Positions 44,903 through 53,644 of a stretch of 64,000 bases of DNA are shown here, piece by piece. Source of the DNA: Nocardia wallacei (GTDB taxonomy: Bacteria; Actinomycetota; Actinomycetes; Mycobacteriales; Mycobacteriaceae); contig NZ_AP023396.1 in assembly GCF_014466955.1 (NCBI RefSeq), positions 2,542,001 through 2,606,000 on the forward strand. The letters run 5' to 3'. Numbering within the stretch: position 1 is the stretch's first letter; the number at the start of each line of letters is the position of its first letter. The notes below the pieces were generated by a model, which worked only from the letters and a program-made list of their open reading frames with translations, ran no database searches and was not told where the DNA came from. The position numbers and the translations under genes were made by a program.

Positions 44903-45840
44903 GCGTCGGCCTGGGCGCGAAAAGCGCTGGGGCTCATGCCGCGATGCCGTTTGAACGCGGCGCTGAAGCCGAATGCGTCCGCGTAGCCCACGGTTTCGGC
45001 GATGCGGGCGATGGTGAGATCGGTGTCGGACAGTAGTACCTCGGCCTCGTCCATGCGGCATTCGGTGAGGTAGGTCAGCGGCGGGCGGCCCATCACCGCG
45101 GTGAAGCGTTTGGCGAAAAGCGCTCGGGAGACGCCGGATTCGGCGGCGAGAGCGGACACCGTCCACCCTGCGGACGGGCGGTCGTGGAACGCCCGCAGCG
45201 CGGGCGCGAGCATCGGGTCGGCCAGGCCGCGATACCAGCCGGGAGCGTCGGCGCCCGCGCGGTCGAACCAGGTGCGCAGCGTGCAGACCAGCGCCCAGTC
45301 GAGCAGCCGGTCCATCAGCGCCTGCGAACCGGCCGAGCGCGCCGCGGCGTCGGCGGCGGCGGACTCGAGCCAGTCGCACACCTCGGTGTCCTCGGTGACC
45401 ACCAGCACCGGCGGCAGGGCGCGCAGCAGTCGTTCGTGGCGGTGACCGGAGGCCCGGTAGGCGCCCGCGATCAGGGCCGTCGCCCCGTTCGGGTCGTTGC
45501 CCCAGCGGATGCCGCCCAGATCTTGGGCGGTGCATTCGACATCCGGTGTGAAGCAGGCTATTTCGTACTCCACGGGCGGCCGGCCGGCAGCGTCCGGGCA
45601 GTCGGCGAGGCGGAAGGGCTCGGGGCCGCGCACGATGGCGGTATCGCCCACGCCGACCGCGCGCCGGGTGCCGTCGGACAGGATCAACGTGCCCGCCCCG
45701 CGCAGCACACTGATCATCGTGAGCGGCGCCCGATCGGCGAAACGAATGGTCCACGGTGCCTCCAGCACGGCGTGACTGACCACCGAACCCTCGGCCCGGA
45801 TGCCGCCGAGTAGCGAACTCAAAGGATCCACGACCACCAT
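44851..45840 (-). CDS. AraC-family regulator with cupin sensor domain
   Basis: 329 residues. An N-terminal cupin-like domain (PLSSLLGGIRAEGSV ... ISVLRGAGTLILSDGTRRAVGVGD) is followed by two C-terminal helix-turn-helix motifs (VSALAAESGVSRALFAKRF and IARIAETVGYADAFGFSAAF). The divergent NAD(P)H oxidoreductase gene, 101 bases away, is the likely target, as is usual for this subgroup. Confidence 0.9.
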   Translation of the reverse strand: MVVVDPLSSLLGGIRAEGSVVSHAVLEAPWTIRFADRAPLTMISVLRGAGTLILSDGTRRAVGVGDTAIVRGPEPFRLADCPDAAGRPPVEYEIACFTPDVECTAQDLGGIRWGNDPNGATALIAGAYRASGHRHERLLRALPPVLVVTEDTEVCDWLESAAADAAARSAGSQALMDRLLDWALVCTLRTWFDRAGADAPGWYRGLADPMLAPALRAFHDRPSAGWTVSALAAESGVSRALFAKRFTAVMGRPPLTYLTECRMDEAEVLLSDTDLTIARIAETVGYADAFGFSAAFKRHRGMSPSAFRAQADAHRAASGPPLQRASRAR

Positions 45841-45941
45841 CGTAGACGATCACCTATGAATCGGAGCGTTTCTCCCATGGATCATCCATGCGCGCGCGGG
45901 TGTACTGAAACGGACGTATCACCGCGAAACCAGGAGAAACC

Positions 45942-46625
45942 GTGCAGCACAACGGCAGTGAGACCACCCGGACGGCCCTCGTGGTCGTCGCGCACCACCG
46001 GACCGATTCGCTCACCGCGCACACCGCCCGGCGCACCGCCGCGCAACTGGAGTCCGCGGGCTACCGCGTCGACCTGCTGGACCTCGAGGCCGAGGGTTTC
46101 GACCCGCGCATGACGGTGGCCGACCAGCCGGATTGGGGCAACCGCGACAAGCAGTACTCCGAGCAGGTGCACGCGCACATGCGCCGGCTGCTCGCCGCCG
46201 AGATCGTCGTCGCGGTCTTCCCGGTGTATTGGCAGAGCCTGCCCGCTCTACTGAAGGGCTGGATCGATCGGGTGTGGAACTACGGCTTCGCCTACGGCCG
46301 CAGCAAACCCCGCCTGGCGGGCAAGCGCATGCTGTGGCTCGGCCTGGCGGGCGCGACCTCCGACGATCCCATCAACGAGGGCATGCAGCGCATCCTGGAG
46401 ACCACGCTCAGCGAGGGCATCGCCTACTACTGCGGGTTCTCCTATTCGGCGGTCGGCCTGCTGCCCGACGCCGAGGAGCGCCCCCAGCGCATCGACGCCG
46501 CGGGCAACCTGCTCATCGGCGACGCGGTGGCGGGCACCGAACGCGAGGCTCAGTATGCCGAGTTCGACCGCCGCGCAACGGAATTCGTGCAGAAGTTCCT
46601 GGCCGCGGAGACGGTGGCCGCCTGA
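45942..46625 (+). CDS. Flavodoxin-fold NAD(P)H oxidoreductase
   Basis: 227 residues of the Flavodoxin_2 family (KefF/MdaB/quinone reductase group): VVVAHHRTDSLTAHTARR at the N-terminus, VAVFPVYWQSLPALLKGWID for flavin contact. Probably reduces quinones or other electrophiles at the expense of NAD(P)H. The GTG start has CAGGAG upstream. Divergent from the AraC regulator. Its stop abuts that of the NmrA-like gene, with no bases between. Confidence 0.87.
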   Translation: MQHNGSETTRTALVVVAHHRTDSLTAHTARRTAAQLESAGYRVDLLDLEAEGFDPRMTVADQPDWGNRDKQYSEQVHAHMRRLLAAEIVVAVFPVYWQSLPALLKGWIDRVWNYGFAYGRSKPRLAGKRMLWLGLAGATSDDPINEGMQRILETTLSEGIAYYCGFSYSAVGLLPDAEERPQRIDAAGNLLIGDAVAGTEREAQYAEFDRRATEFVQKFLAAETVAA

Positions 46626-47504
46626 TCAGGCCGCGACGGCGGGCTCGAGCACCTCCTCGCACCACTGCCGGAAGCCGGTGGGCGTGCGGTACTCGTCCAA
46701 AGCCGCCTCGGCATCGTAGATGCCCTGGTCCACGGCATTCGCCATGTCGAGCAGGCCCTGGGCCCAGGCGTCGGAGAGGCCGTTGCCGGTGAGATTCGCC
46801 TTGAACGCGTCGGGGTCCACCTGCTGGTAGCGCACGGGCCGTCCCAGCACCTCCGACACGATCTCGGCCATCTCGTCGGACGACAGATCCGCCGGGCCCA
46901 GGATCGGCACGCTCGACTGTCCGGTCCAGGAATTGTCGAGCAGCAGTTCCGCCGCGACGGCCGCGATGTCGCGGGTGGAACACTGCGGCGCCCGGCGATC
47001 CCCGGCCGTCGGTCCGAAGAACACGCCCTGGTCGCGGATCGTCGCCACCTGGCGAAGCAGGTTCTCCATGAATCCGGGCGGGCACAGCGACCGATAGTGC
47101 ACGCCGGTGCTCTCCACCAGGTGGTCCATGGCGAAGATGGCCGAGATCTGCCCGGCGTTGCGGGCGGTGGCACGGCCCAGGCTGGACACCGCGACCACGC
47201 GCTCGATCCGCTTCGTGGCGATCGCGTCGCACAGGGGGCGGGTGAATTCGATGACGTGGCCCGCGATGCCCCCGGCCCGGGGGTCCGGCGGCACCACCCA
47301 GAACACGCTGTCGGCGCCGGTGAACGCGTCGGCGACGACACCGGAATCGGCCATCGAGCCGCGCACGATCTCCGCCTCCGCCCGGGCCCGCTCCGGCAGC
47401 CGGGCGGGATCGCGGGCGATCACCCGGACCGGTCGTCCGCTGTCGAGGACGGCCGTGAGCACCTGGTGACCGATACTGCCTGTAGGTGTCGTGACGACGA
47501 TCAT
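46626..47504 (-). CDS. NmrA-like NAD(P)-binding protein
   Basis: 292 residues. Rossmann motif TTPTGSIGHQVL at the N-terminus, then VIARDPARLPERA, and DSVFWVVPPDPRAGG; an atypical short-chain dehydrogenase/NmrA member without an obvious YxxxK catalytic pair, so it may act as a redox sensor rather than an enzyme. ATG 47504 is preferred because AGGAG then lies 6 bases upstream; ATG 47510 would touch the ribosome site. Divergent from the TetR gene across a clear palindrome. Confidence 0.87.
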   Translation of the reverse strand: MIVVTTPTGSIGHQVLTAVLDSGRPVRVIARDPARLPERARAEAEIVRGSMADSGVVADAFTGADSVFWVVPPDPRAGGIAGHVIEFTRPLCDAIATKRIERVVAVSSLGRATARNAGQISAIFAMDHLVESTGVHYRSLCPPGFMENLLRQVATIRDQGVFFGPTAGDRRAPQCSTRDIAAVAAELLLDNSWTGQSSVPILGPADLSSDEMAEIVSEVLGRPVRYQQVDPDAFKANLTGNGLSDAWAQGLLDMANAVDQGIYDAEAALDEYRTPTGFRQWCEEVLEPAVAA

Positions 47505-47528
47505 GCGCATCTCCTGAGTGAGGAACGA

Positions 47529-47555
47529 AAGTAAACTAAACCGTACCGTTTACTT
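47529..47555. promoter_or_regulatory. TetR-type operator
   Basis: Perfect arms AAGTAAAC (47529-47536) and GTTTACTT (47548-47555) with an 11-base spacer, centred in the 69-base gap between the NmrA-like gene and the TetR gene. The location suits autoregulation and control of the divergent gene. Confidence 0.75.
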
Positions 47556-47573
47556 GGCGGGAAGGGAAGAGGC

Positions 47574-48194
47574 ATGGCGAGGCGCGGTAGCGAGCTGCGA
47601 GAGCACATCCTGTTCGCGGCGAAGGAGGTCTTCCTCGAGCTGGGCTACGACCGGGCGTCGATGGATGTGGTGGCGGCGCGGGCGGCGACCTCGAAGCGGT
47701 CGGTGTACGCGCACTTCGAGAACAAGGACGCGCTGTTTCGGGCCGTGATCGAGTTCGTGCGCGAACTGCACCTGGACAAGCTGAAGGAGCCCGGCCACTA
47801 CAGTCCGGACACGGTAGAGGCGGTCACCCTGTTCTGTGGCCGTTTCCTGCAGACCCTGCTGTGGCGGCCCATCGTGCGCACCTGCCGGTTGGTGATCACC
47901 GAGGCGGAACGGCTGCCCGACGCCTCGGCGCGCTACCACGAGACGATGTTCACCGATACCTGCGACCGGCTGGCGGCGTATATCGCGCAGCGGCAGGGCT
48001 TCTCGGAGTCCGAGAGCGCCGTGGTCGCGGGCCGGATGCTGGCGCGCACGGTGTATCCGGTCTTCGTGCGAGCGCTGTTCGGCGCCGAGAAACTCACCGA
48101 CGAGTTCCCGCGGGAGGAGTCGATCGCCGTCGAGGTGGATCTGACGCCGATTCGGGATGCGGCCGCGGATTTGCTGGGTGCGGCGGCCGCCTAG
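47574..48194 (+). CDS. TetR-family regulator
   Basis: 206 residues. The helix-turn-helix is at about residues 10-55 (HILFAAKEVFLELGYDRASM, AARAATSKRSVYAHFENKDALF), with an all-helical ligand domain after it. ATG 47574 follows GGGAAGAGG. The 27-bp palindrome upstream is its probable operator. Controls the divergent NmrA-like gene and itself; the large oxidoreductase gene downstream starts 190 bases later and may be separate. Confidence 0.92.
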   Translation: MARRGSELREHILFAAKEVFLELGYDRASMDVVAARAATSKRSVYAHFENKDALFRAVIEFVRELHLDKLKEPGHYSPDTVEAVTLFCGRFLQTLLWRPIVRTCRLVITEAERLPDASARYHETMFTDTCDRLAAYIAQRQGFSESESAVVAGRMLARTVYPVFVRALFGAEKLTDEFPREESIAVEVDLTPIRDAAADLLGAAAA

Positions 48195-48384
48195 AGTAGT
48201 GTTACGGGTCACAATACAGCCCGCACTCTGCATGGTTGGTGCCCACTGCGCGTGGCACACTTTGCGCATATTGCTCAATTTTTGGTCTGTCTATTGTTCA
48301 TTCAGCGCTACAGAGACAGGATGACGGCGACGAATGCTCAACTAGGGAGGCGCCCGATCGGCGCCGAACGGACGGGTGGATCAG

Positions 48385-51300
48385 ATGACCGAACTCGCCG
48401 ACCGCGAACTGTTCGCAGCACCGTACGACCTCGCCGATCGCTACCGCGTCGGCGCGGGCACCGTCGTCCTGACCGGCGTGCAGGCGATCGCGCGGCAGCT
48501 GGTCGAGCAGCACGTGCGTGACCTGCGCGCGGGGCGCCGGGTGGGCACGTTCGTCTCCGGGTATCAGGGCTCGCCGCTGGGCGGGGTGGACCGGATGCTG
48601 TCGGGGATGCCGGAAGTGCTGGCAAACCACGACATTCGCTTCGTGCCGGGATTGAACGAGGAGCTGGCCGCGACCGCGGTGTGGGGTAGTCAGGGGCAGT
48701 TGCCGGCGGGTAAGGCCACCCACGACGGCGTGGTCGGGGTCTGGTACGGCAAGGGGCCCGGACTGGATCGGGCGACCGACGCGCTGCGGCACGCGAACAT
48801 GTACGGCGCCGACCCGAACGGCGGCGTGCTGCTGCTGGTGGGCGACGATCCGGCGGCGAAGTCGTCGACCGTGCCCGCCGTCTCGGAGCGGTCGCTGGCC
48901 GCGTTGCACATCCCGGTGCTGTTCCCGCGCAACGCGTCCGAGATCGTCACGATGGGCCTGCACGGGGTGGCGTTGTCGCGGGCGTCGGGGTGCCTGGTGG
49001 CGTTGAAGATCGTCGCGGATGTGGCCGACGGCGCGTGGACGGTGGACGGCCGGGTGGGCGAGGTGAACATCTCCGTGCCGGAGATCGACTGGGAGGGAAA
49101 GCCTTTCACCTATCGGCAACGGCCGATGGCGGCGCCCGCCGACAGCATCGCGGCCGAGGCCGACCTGTACGGCCCGCGCTGGGAGATCGTCAAGGCGTAC
49201 AGCACGCGCAACGAACTCGATGTGATCGAGGTGAATCCGGGGCGCGCGACGGTCGGGATCGCCGCCACCGGAACCACTTTCGATGCCGTCCGGCAGTCGC
49301 TGCTCGACCTCGGCGTGGACGACGACGCGCTGGCACGCGCCGGGATACGACTGCTGCGCATCGGCATGCCCTATCCCGTCGCCGCCGAACGGGTCCGGGA
49401 ATTCGCCACCGGACTGTCGCGGGTGATCGTGGTCGAGGACAAGACCGCGTTCATCGAGACCCAGATCCGCGACATTCTCTACGGCGCCGCCGACGCGCCG
49501 CGGGTCCTCGGCAAGCGCGACGAGTCGGGACGGCCGCTGTTCGCCCACGACGGCGAGCTGACCGCGGGCCGGATCGCCGGACCGCTGCGCCGGGCGCTGG
49601 ACGGCTGCGTCGAGACGAAACGCCCGCTGCCGCAACCTTTGTCGCTGTCGGTGCTGCCGACCAAGCGGGCCGCCTACTTCTGTAGCGGCTGCCCGCACAA
49701 CCGGTCCACCGCCGTCCCGGACGGCTCGCTGGCCGGTGGCGGTATCGGCTGCCACACCCTGGTGACGATGTCGGGCCGCACGGACAGCCGGGTGACCGGC
49801 CTGACCCAGATGGGCGGGGAGGGCGCGCAGTGGATCGGGCAGGCGCCGTTCACCGATGTGCCGCACCTGTTCCAGAACATCGGTGACGGCACGTATTTCC
49901 ACTCCGGCCAGCTGGCCGTACAGGCGTGCGTCGCGGCGGGGGTGAACATCACCTTCAAACTGCTCTACAACGACGTGGTCGCGATGACCGGCGCCCAGGA
50001 CGCCGAGGGCGCGCTCGCGGTGCCGCGGCTGACGCACAAGCTGAGCCTGGAAGGAGTCCGGCGGATCATCGTCTGCGCGGACGAACCGAAGAAGTACCGC
50101 AAGCGGGATCTGGCGGCGGGCACCGAGCTGTGGCACCGCGACCGGCTCGACGAGGCACAGCGCGTGCTGCGCGAGATCCCGGGCGTGACCGTACTGATCT
50201 ACGACCAGCACTGCGCCGCCGACGCGCGCCGCAAGCGCAAGCGCGGCGCCCTGCCGGTGCGGCGCACCCGGGTGATCGTCAACGAGGCGGTGTGCGAGGG
50301 CTGTGGCGACTGCGGGACGAAGAGCAACTGCCTGTCGGTGCAGCCGGTGGACACCGAATTCGGCCGCAAGACCCGCATCGATCAGACCTCCTGCAACACC
50401 GACTACAGCTGCCTCGACGGCGACTGCCCGTCGTTCGTGACCGTGGAACTGCCCGATCCGGCAAGGATGCCCCGGCGCGAGCCGAGTCGGCCCGAACCGC
50501 CCGAGGTCGACGACATCGTCCGCGCCGCACCGGCTTCCACGCAGAACGTCTTCCTGGCCGGGATCGGCGGCACCGGCATCGTCACCGTGAACCAGGTGCT
50601 GGCCACCGCCGCGCTGCGCGCCGGATACGAGGTGGCGAGCCTGGACCAGATCGGGCTGAGCCAGAAGGCCGGGCCGGTGGTGTCGCATCTGCGGTTCGCG
50701 CCGGATGCGCTGGAGCCGTCGAACCGGCTCACCCCGGGTTCGGCGGACTGCCTCATCGCCTTCGACCTGCTCGCCGCCGCGGACCCGAAGAATCTCGCCT
50801 ACGGGTCCGGTGCGCACACGCTGTCGGTGGCGTCGACGAGCCGCACACCCACCGGAGACATGGTGTACGACAAGTCCGTTCGCTACCCGGAGACCGAATC
50901 ACTGCTGGCGCGGCTGGAACAGGTCTCGCGCACGGTGCGTTCGTTCGACGCGCTGGCCGCCGCGCAGGCGCTGTTCGGCGACACCGCCGCCGCCAATTTC
51001 CTGCTCGTGGGCGCGGCCTGTCAGCTCGGCGGGCTGCGACTGCCCCCGGCGGCCATCGAGGAGGCCATCGAGATCAACGGCGTGGCGGTGCGGGCGAATA
51101 TCGCCGCGTTCCGCTGGGGCAGGGCCGCGGTGGCGCGGCCCGCGGAATTCGCCGCCGCGACCGCGACCCGGCGTCCGGGCCGGGCCGCGGCCGATGTCCC
51201 GTCCGATCTGTTCGACGGACTCACCGCGACCGGTGAGACGCGGCGGCTGGTCGAGCTACGGGCCGTGGAGCTGATCGGCTTCCAGGGCCCGTGGGTCGCC

Positions 51301-51855
51301 CGCGACTACGTGCGGACGATGGAACGGATCTGGCAGGCGCAGCGGCGGGTCACCGGCCGCACCGAGTTCAGCGAGCAGGTGGCGCGCGGGCTGTACAAGT
51401 TCACGGCATACAAGGACGAGTACGAGGTGGCGCGCCGCCTGGTCGATCCGGCGTTCCTGGCCGAGGTGCGAGCGCAGGTGCCCGGCGGCTCCCGGCTCAC
51501 CTACCGCCTGCACCCGCCCGTACTGCGGGCGCTGGGGCGCACGAAGAAGATCGGCATCGGTCCGCGCGGCCGGGTCGCGCTGCGGGTACTGGCCGAGGGA
51601 AAGCGCCTGCGCGGCACCAGGTTCGATCCGTTCGGATACACCCGCGTGCGCAAGGTCGAACGTGCCCTGCTGGCCCATTACACCGCGATGGTGACCACGC
51701 TCGCGGACACCCTCGCCACCGACTACGACCGCGCGGCCGAGGCGGCCGCCCTGCACGACGTGGTCCGCGGTTACGAGGACATCAAGCTCGCCAATGTGGA
51801 GATCTACCGGAATCGGCTGCGGGAGTTGGGTATCGAGGCTCCGGAGCTGCCGTAG
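48385..51855 (+). CDS. Fused indolepyruvate ferredoxin oxidoreductase-family protein
   Basis: 1156 residues, fusing the alpha-type (TPP) and gamma-type (beta subunit) parts. The N-terminus has TFVSGYQGSPLGGVDRM; the TPP-binding region has GGIGCHTLVTM near residue 455; a Cys-rich stretch near 636-682 (VCEGCGDCGTKSNC, TSCNTDYSCLDGDC) should hold iron-sulfur clusters; the C-terminal part begins with VFLAGIGGTGIVTVNQVL. Oxidatively decarboxylates an aryl or branched 2-oxoacid to the CoA ester, reducing ferredoxin. ATG 48385 has GGTGGA 5 bases upstream. No other 2-oxoacid pathway gene is adjacent. Confidence 0.9.
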   Translation: MTELADRELFAAPYDLADRYRVGAGTVVLTGVQAIARQLVEQHVRDLRAGRRVGTFVSGYQGSPLGGVDRMLSGMPEVLANHDIRFVPGLNEELAATAVWGSQGQLPAGKATHDGVVGVWYGKGPGLDRATDALRHANMYGADPNGGVLLLVGDDPAAKSSTVPAVSERSLAALHIPVLFPRNASEIVTMGLHGVALSRASGCLVALKIVADVADGAWTVDGRVGEVNISVPEIDWEGKPFTYRQRPMAAPADSIAAEADLYGPRWEIVKAYSTRNELDVIEVNPGRATVGIAATGTTFDAVRQSLLDLGVDDDALARAGIRLLRIGMPYPVAAERVREFATGLSRVIVVEDKTAFIETQIRDILYGAADAPRVLGKRDESGRPLFAHDGELTAGRIAGPLRRALDGCVETKRPLPQPLSLSVLPTKRAAYFCSGCPHNRSTAVPDGSLAGGGIGCHTLVTMSGRTDSRVTGLTQMGGEGAQWIGQAPFTDVPHLFQNIGDGTYFHSGQLAVQACVAAGVNITFKLLYNDVVAMTGAQDAEGALAVPRLTHKLSLEGVRRIIVCADEPKKYRKRDLAAGTELWHRDRLDEAQRVLREIPGVTVLIYDQHCAADARRKRKRGALPVRRTRVIVNEAVCEGCGDCGTKSNCLSVQPVDTEFGRKTRIDQTSCNTDYSCLDGDCPSFVTVELPDPARMPRREPSRPEPPEVDDIVRAAPASTQNVFLAGIGGTGIVTVNQVLATAALRAGYEVASLDQIGLSQKAGPVVSHLRFAPDALEPSNRLTPGSADCLIAFDLLAAADPKNLAYGSGAHTLSVASTSRTPTGDMVYDKSVRYPETESLLARLEQVSRTVRSFDALAAAQALFGDTAAANFLLVGAACQLGGLRLPPAAIEEAIEINGVAVRANIAAFRWGRAAVARPAEFAAATATRRPGRAAADVPSDLFDGLTATGETRRLVELRAVELIGFQGPWVARDYVRTMERIWQAQRRVTGRTEFSEQVARGLYKFTAYKDEYEVARRLVDPAFLAEVRAQVPGGSRLTYRLHPPVLRALGRTKKIGIGPRGRVALRVLAEGKRLRGTRFDPFGYTRVRKVERALLAHYTAMVTTLADTLATDYDRAAEAAALHDVVRGYEDIKLANVEIYRNRLRELGIEAPELP

Positions 51856-51943
51856 CGGGCGCTAGGGGTTCTCGCCGGGGTTGACCCCGCGGGCGGTTCG
51901 CGGGTCAATCGGAGGACCGACCACACCGGCGATCGGAGTCGTC

Positions 51944-52324
51944 ATGACCTGCCCCGACGAGATCGTCCGCGCCATGTGCGCCGCCTGGTCGCATCCGGAT
52001 CGCGATCCGGAACGTGTCGGCGCCTACTCCGCGAAAGACGCTGCGGCGGAATCAGCCCCGGCGCCGGCGGGTGTCGCCGTGGCCGAGCTGAGCGCCGCCG
52101 AATATCGCGTGGCGGAACTGGCCGCCAAGGGCGTGCCCAACCGTCAGATCGCGGACACACTCGGCGTGACCGTGAGCACCGTGGAACAGCATCTGACCCA
52201 CACCTACCGCAAACTGAAGATGCGGCGGCGCACGGAACTGCGCTACGTACTCGGCCGCGAACCCGCCCACTCCGAGCGCGAAAAGTTCCTGCCCGCAGCG
52301 GTTCTCGGGGCATACCTGTCCTGA
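51944..52324 (+). CDS. Small LuxR-type helix-turn-helix protein
   Basis: 126 residues. The C-terminal half is a GerE/LuxR DNA-binding domain (LSAAEYRVAELAAKGVPNRQ ... STVEQHLTHTYRKLKMRRR). The N-terminal 60 residues contain no receiver or ligand domain. ATG 51944 has GGAG 5 bases upstream. Stands alone between two hairpins and the previous gene. Targets unknown. Confidence 0.82.
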   Translation: MTCPDEIVRAMCAAWSHPDRDPERVGAYSAKDAAAESAPAPAGVAVAELSAAEYRVAELAAKGVPNRQIADTLGVTVSTVEQHLTHTYRKLKMRRRTELRYVLGREPAHSEREKFLPAAVLGAYLS

Positions 52325-52349
52325 CGCCGGGCGCTCTCCGTCCGGCGTC
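52323..52349. terminator. Hairpin at the end of the LuxR-type gene
   Basis: Arms GACGCCGG (52323-52330) and CCGGCGTC (52342-52349), perfect, overlapping the stop codon region of the LuxR gene. Confidence 0.5.
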
Positions 52350-52360
52350 GCACACCGAAA

Positions 52361-52391
52361 CGCCCGCCCGGGCAAGCTATCCGGGCGGGCG
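52361..52391. terminator. Bidirectional terminator between LuxR and polyamine genes
   Basis: Perfect 11-bp arms CGCCCGCCCGG (52361-52371) and CCGGGCGGGCG (52381-52391) around a 9-nt loop, between the convergent LuxR and SpeD-SpeE genes. Confidence 0.7.
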
Positions 52392-52418
52392 CGAGGCGAA
52401 TTCCGCGAGACCTCGGAG

Positions 52419-53636
52419 TCAACCGACGGCGGCGCCGATCCGTAGCGCGTGCGGCTCGATGGCGCCGCGCACCAGGGCCCGCTCGTCGATGGTCGCCGCA
52501 CGATACGGCAACTGCGACAGCTTCTCGGTCATCACCGCGACCGGATCCGCGATCGGCTGCGCGACACCGAACAGGAACGTCCACTCGTGTTCGTCCGAGC
52601 CGTAGGGCACGACGGTGTCGAACAGGTCACGGAAGCGCTGCCACGACCGCTTCAGGGTTTCGTTGCGCCACATGGTCGCACAGCCCGCCTGCGCGGCCAG
52701 CACGCCGCCCTCGGACAGCAGCGCGCGACATCGACCGAGGAACTCCTCCTCGTACAGGCGGTTGTGCTGGGCGTCCTCGACCCGCTCGTCGGGCAGATCG
52801 ATGACGATCACGTCGTAGCGCACCCCCTCGGCCTCGGCCCGGCCCAGGAAATCCCAGCCGTCGGCGTAGTGCATCCGGATCGGCCCGGTCGCGGCCACCG
52901 CCGCCGCCAGGTCGGCCTCGGTGTAGCCGTAGGGCAGATGCCTCGCGCACAGCTCCACCTCGAGCTGGTCGATGTCGACGTGATCGACGCGCGACGCGCC
53001 CGCCGCCACCGACATCTGACTGGCCACGCCCTCGCCGGAACCGATGATCAGCACGTTGTCCAGCTTCGCCGCCAGCGCGTACGCCGGCACCAACATGGCC
53101 TCGTGGTAGGTCAGCTGGGAGAACTCGGTGGACTGGCGGTCGTCGTCGGAGAACAGCGAGACGCCCTGCTCGGTGCGCGCGATCACCATGTGCTGGAACG
53201 GAGTTCGGGTGTCGACCAGCACCTCCCGCAGGTCCCACACCCGGGTCAGCCCGGCGCCCACCGGCTCGTGGATGCGCCGCGCGCTGTGGCCGCGCTGGAT
53301 CACCTCGGTGTGCACCGTCCGCGGCGACAGTTCCGCGGCCAGCAGGTCGACCGCCTGCCGCGCGCCGGCGCCGATACTGCCGCAGGTGAACACGTCGACG
53401 AAGATGTCACCGGACTCCGGATAGGTGTGGATCGACGCGTGCGACTCCGACAGCAGCGCCAGCACCGTGACACCCATCGGCTCGAACTTCTTGTGCACCA
53501 CATCGCAGATCGTCACGCCCGCGGCGACCAACGATTTTCGAAGTGCGGCTTCGAGGCGTTCGAGATCGTCGCACAGCGCTACGTCGACACCACCGAACTC
53601 GGCCAGCACGTGCCAGCCGGTGAATTCTGCCGTCAT
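52419..53636 (-). CDS. SpeD-SpeE fusion: S-adenosylmethionine decarboxylase / aminopropyltransferase
   Basis: 405 residues. Residues 1 to about 115 are a class 1B SpeD proenzyme with the self-processing site LSESHASIHTYPE (Ser65 to become the pyruvoyl group), His70 and Cys85 (VFTCG). The rest is a spermidine-synthase fold: LTYHEAMLVPAYAL, NVLIIGSGEGVASQMSV, VDHVDIDQLEVE. Its SAM loop reads GSGEG rather than GGGDG, and the usual DSSDP catalytic segment reads IDLPDERVEDAQ, so substrate may differ from putrescine. ATG 53636 is chosen; GTG 53648 overlaps the ornithine-decarboxylase stop as GTGA and is equally plausible. Confidence 0.87.
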   Translation of the reverse strand: MTAEFTGWHVLAEFGGVDVALCDDLERLEAALRKSLVAAGVTICDVVHKKFEPMGVTVLALLSESHASIHTYPESGDIFVDVFTCGSIGAGARQAVDLLAAELSPRTVHTEVIQRGHSARRIHEPVGAGLTRVWDLREVLVDTRTPFQHMVIARTEQGVSLFSDDDRQSTEFSQLTYHEAMLVPAYALAAKLDNVLIIGSGEGVASQMSVAAGASRVDHVDIDQLEVELCARHLPYGYTEADLAAAVAATGPIRMHYADGWDFLGRAEAEGVRYDVIVIDLPDERVEDAQHNRLYEEEFLGRCRALLSEGGVLAAQAGCATMWRNETLKRSWQRFRDLFDTVVPYGSDEHEWTFLFGVAQPIADPVAVMTEKLSQLPYRAATIDERALVRGAIEPHALRIGAAVG

Positions 53637-53644
53637 GGGCAAAC

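Noticed and set aside
48270..48300. Direct repeat ATTGCTCA / ATTGTTCA upstream of the oxidoreductase gene as an operator
   Set aside because: Only two imperfect 8-base words 23 bases apart in A+T-richer DNA; too weak to call.
48298..50817. 839-codon reverse frame opposite the indolepyruvate-oxidoreductase gene
   Set aside because: Shadow frame of a strongly conserved enzyme; no plausible domain.
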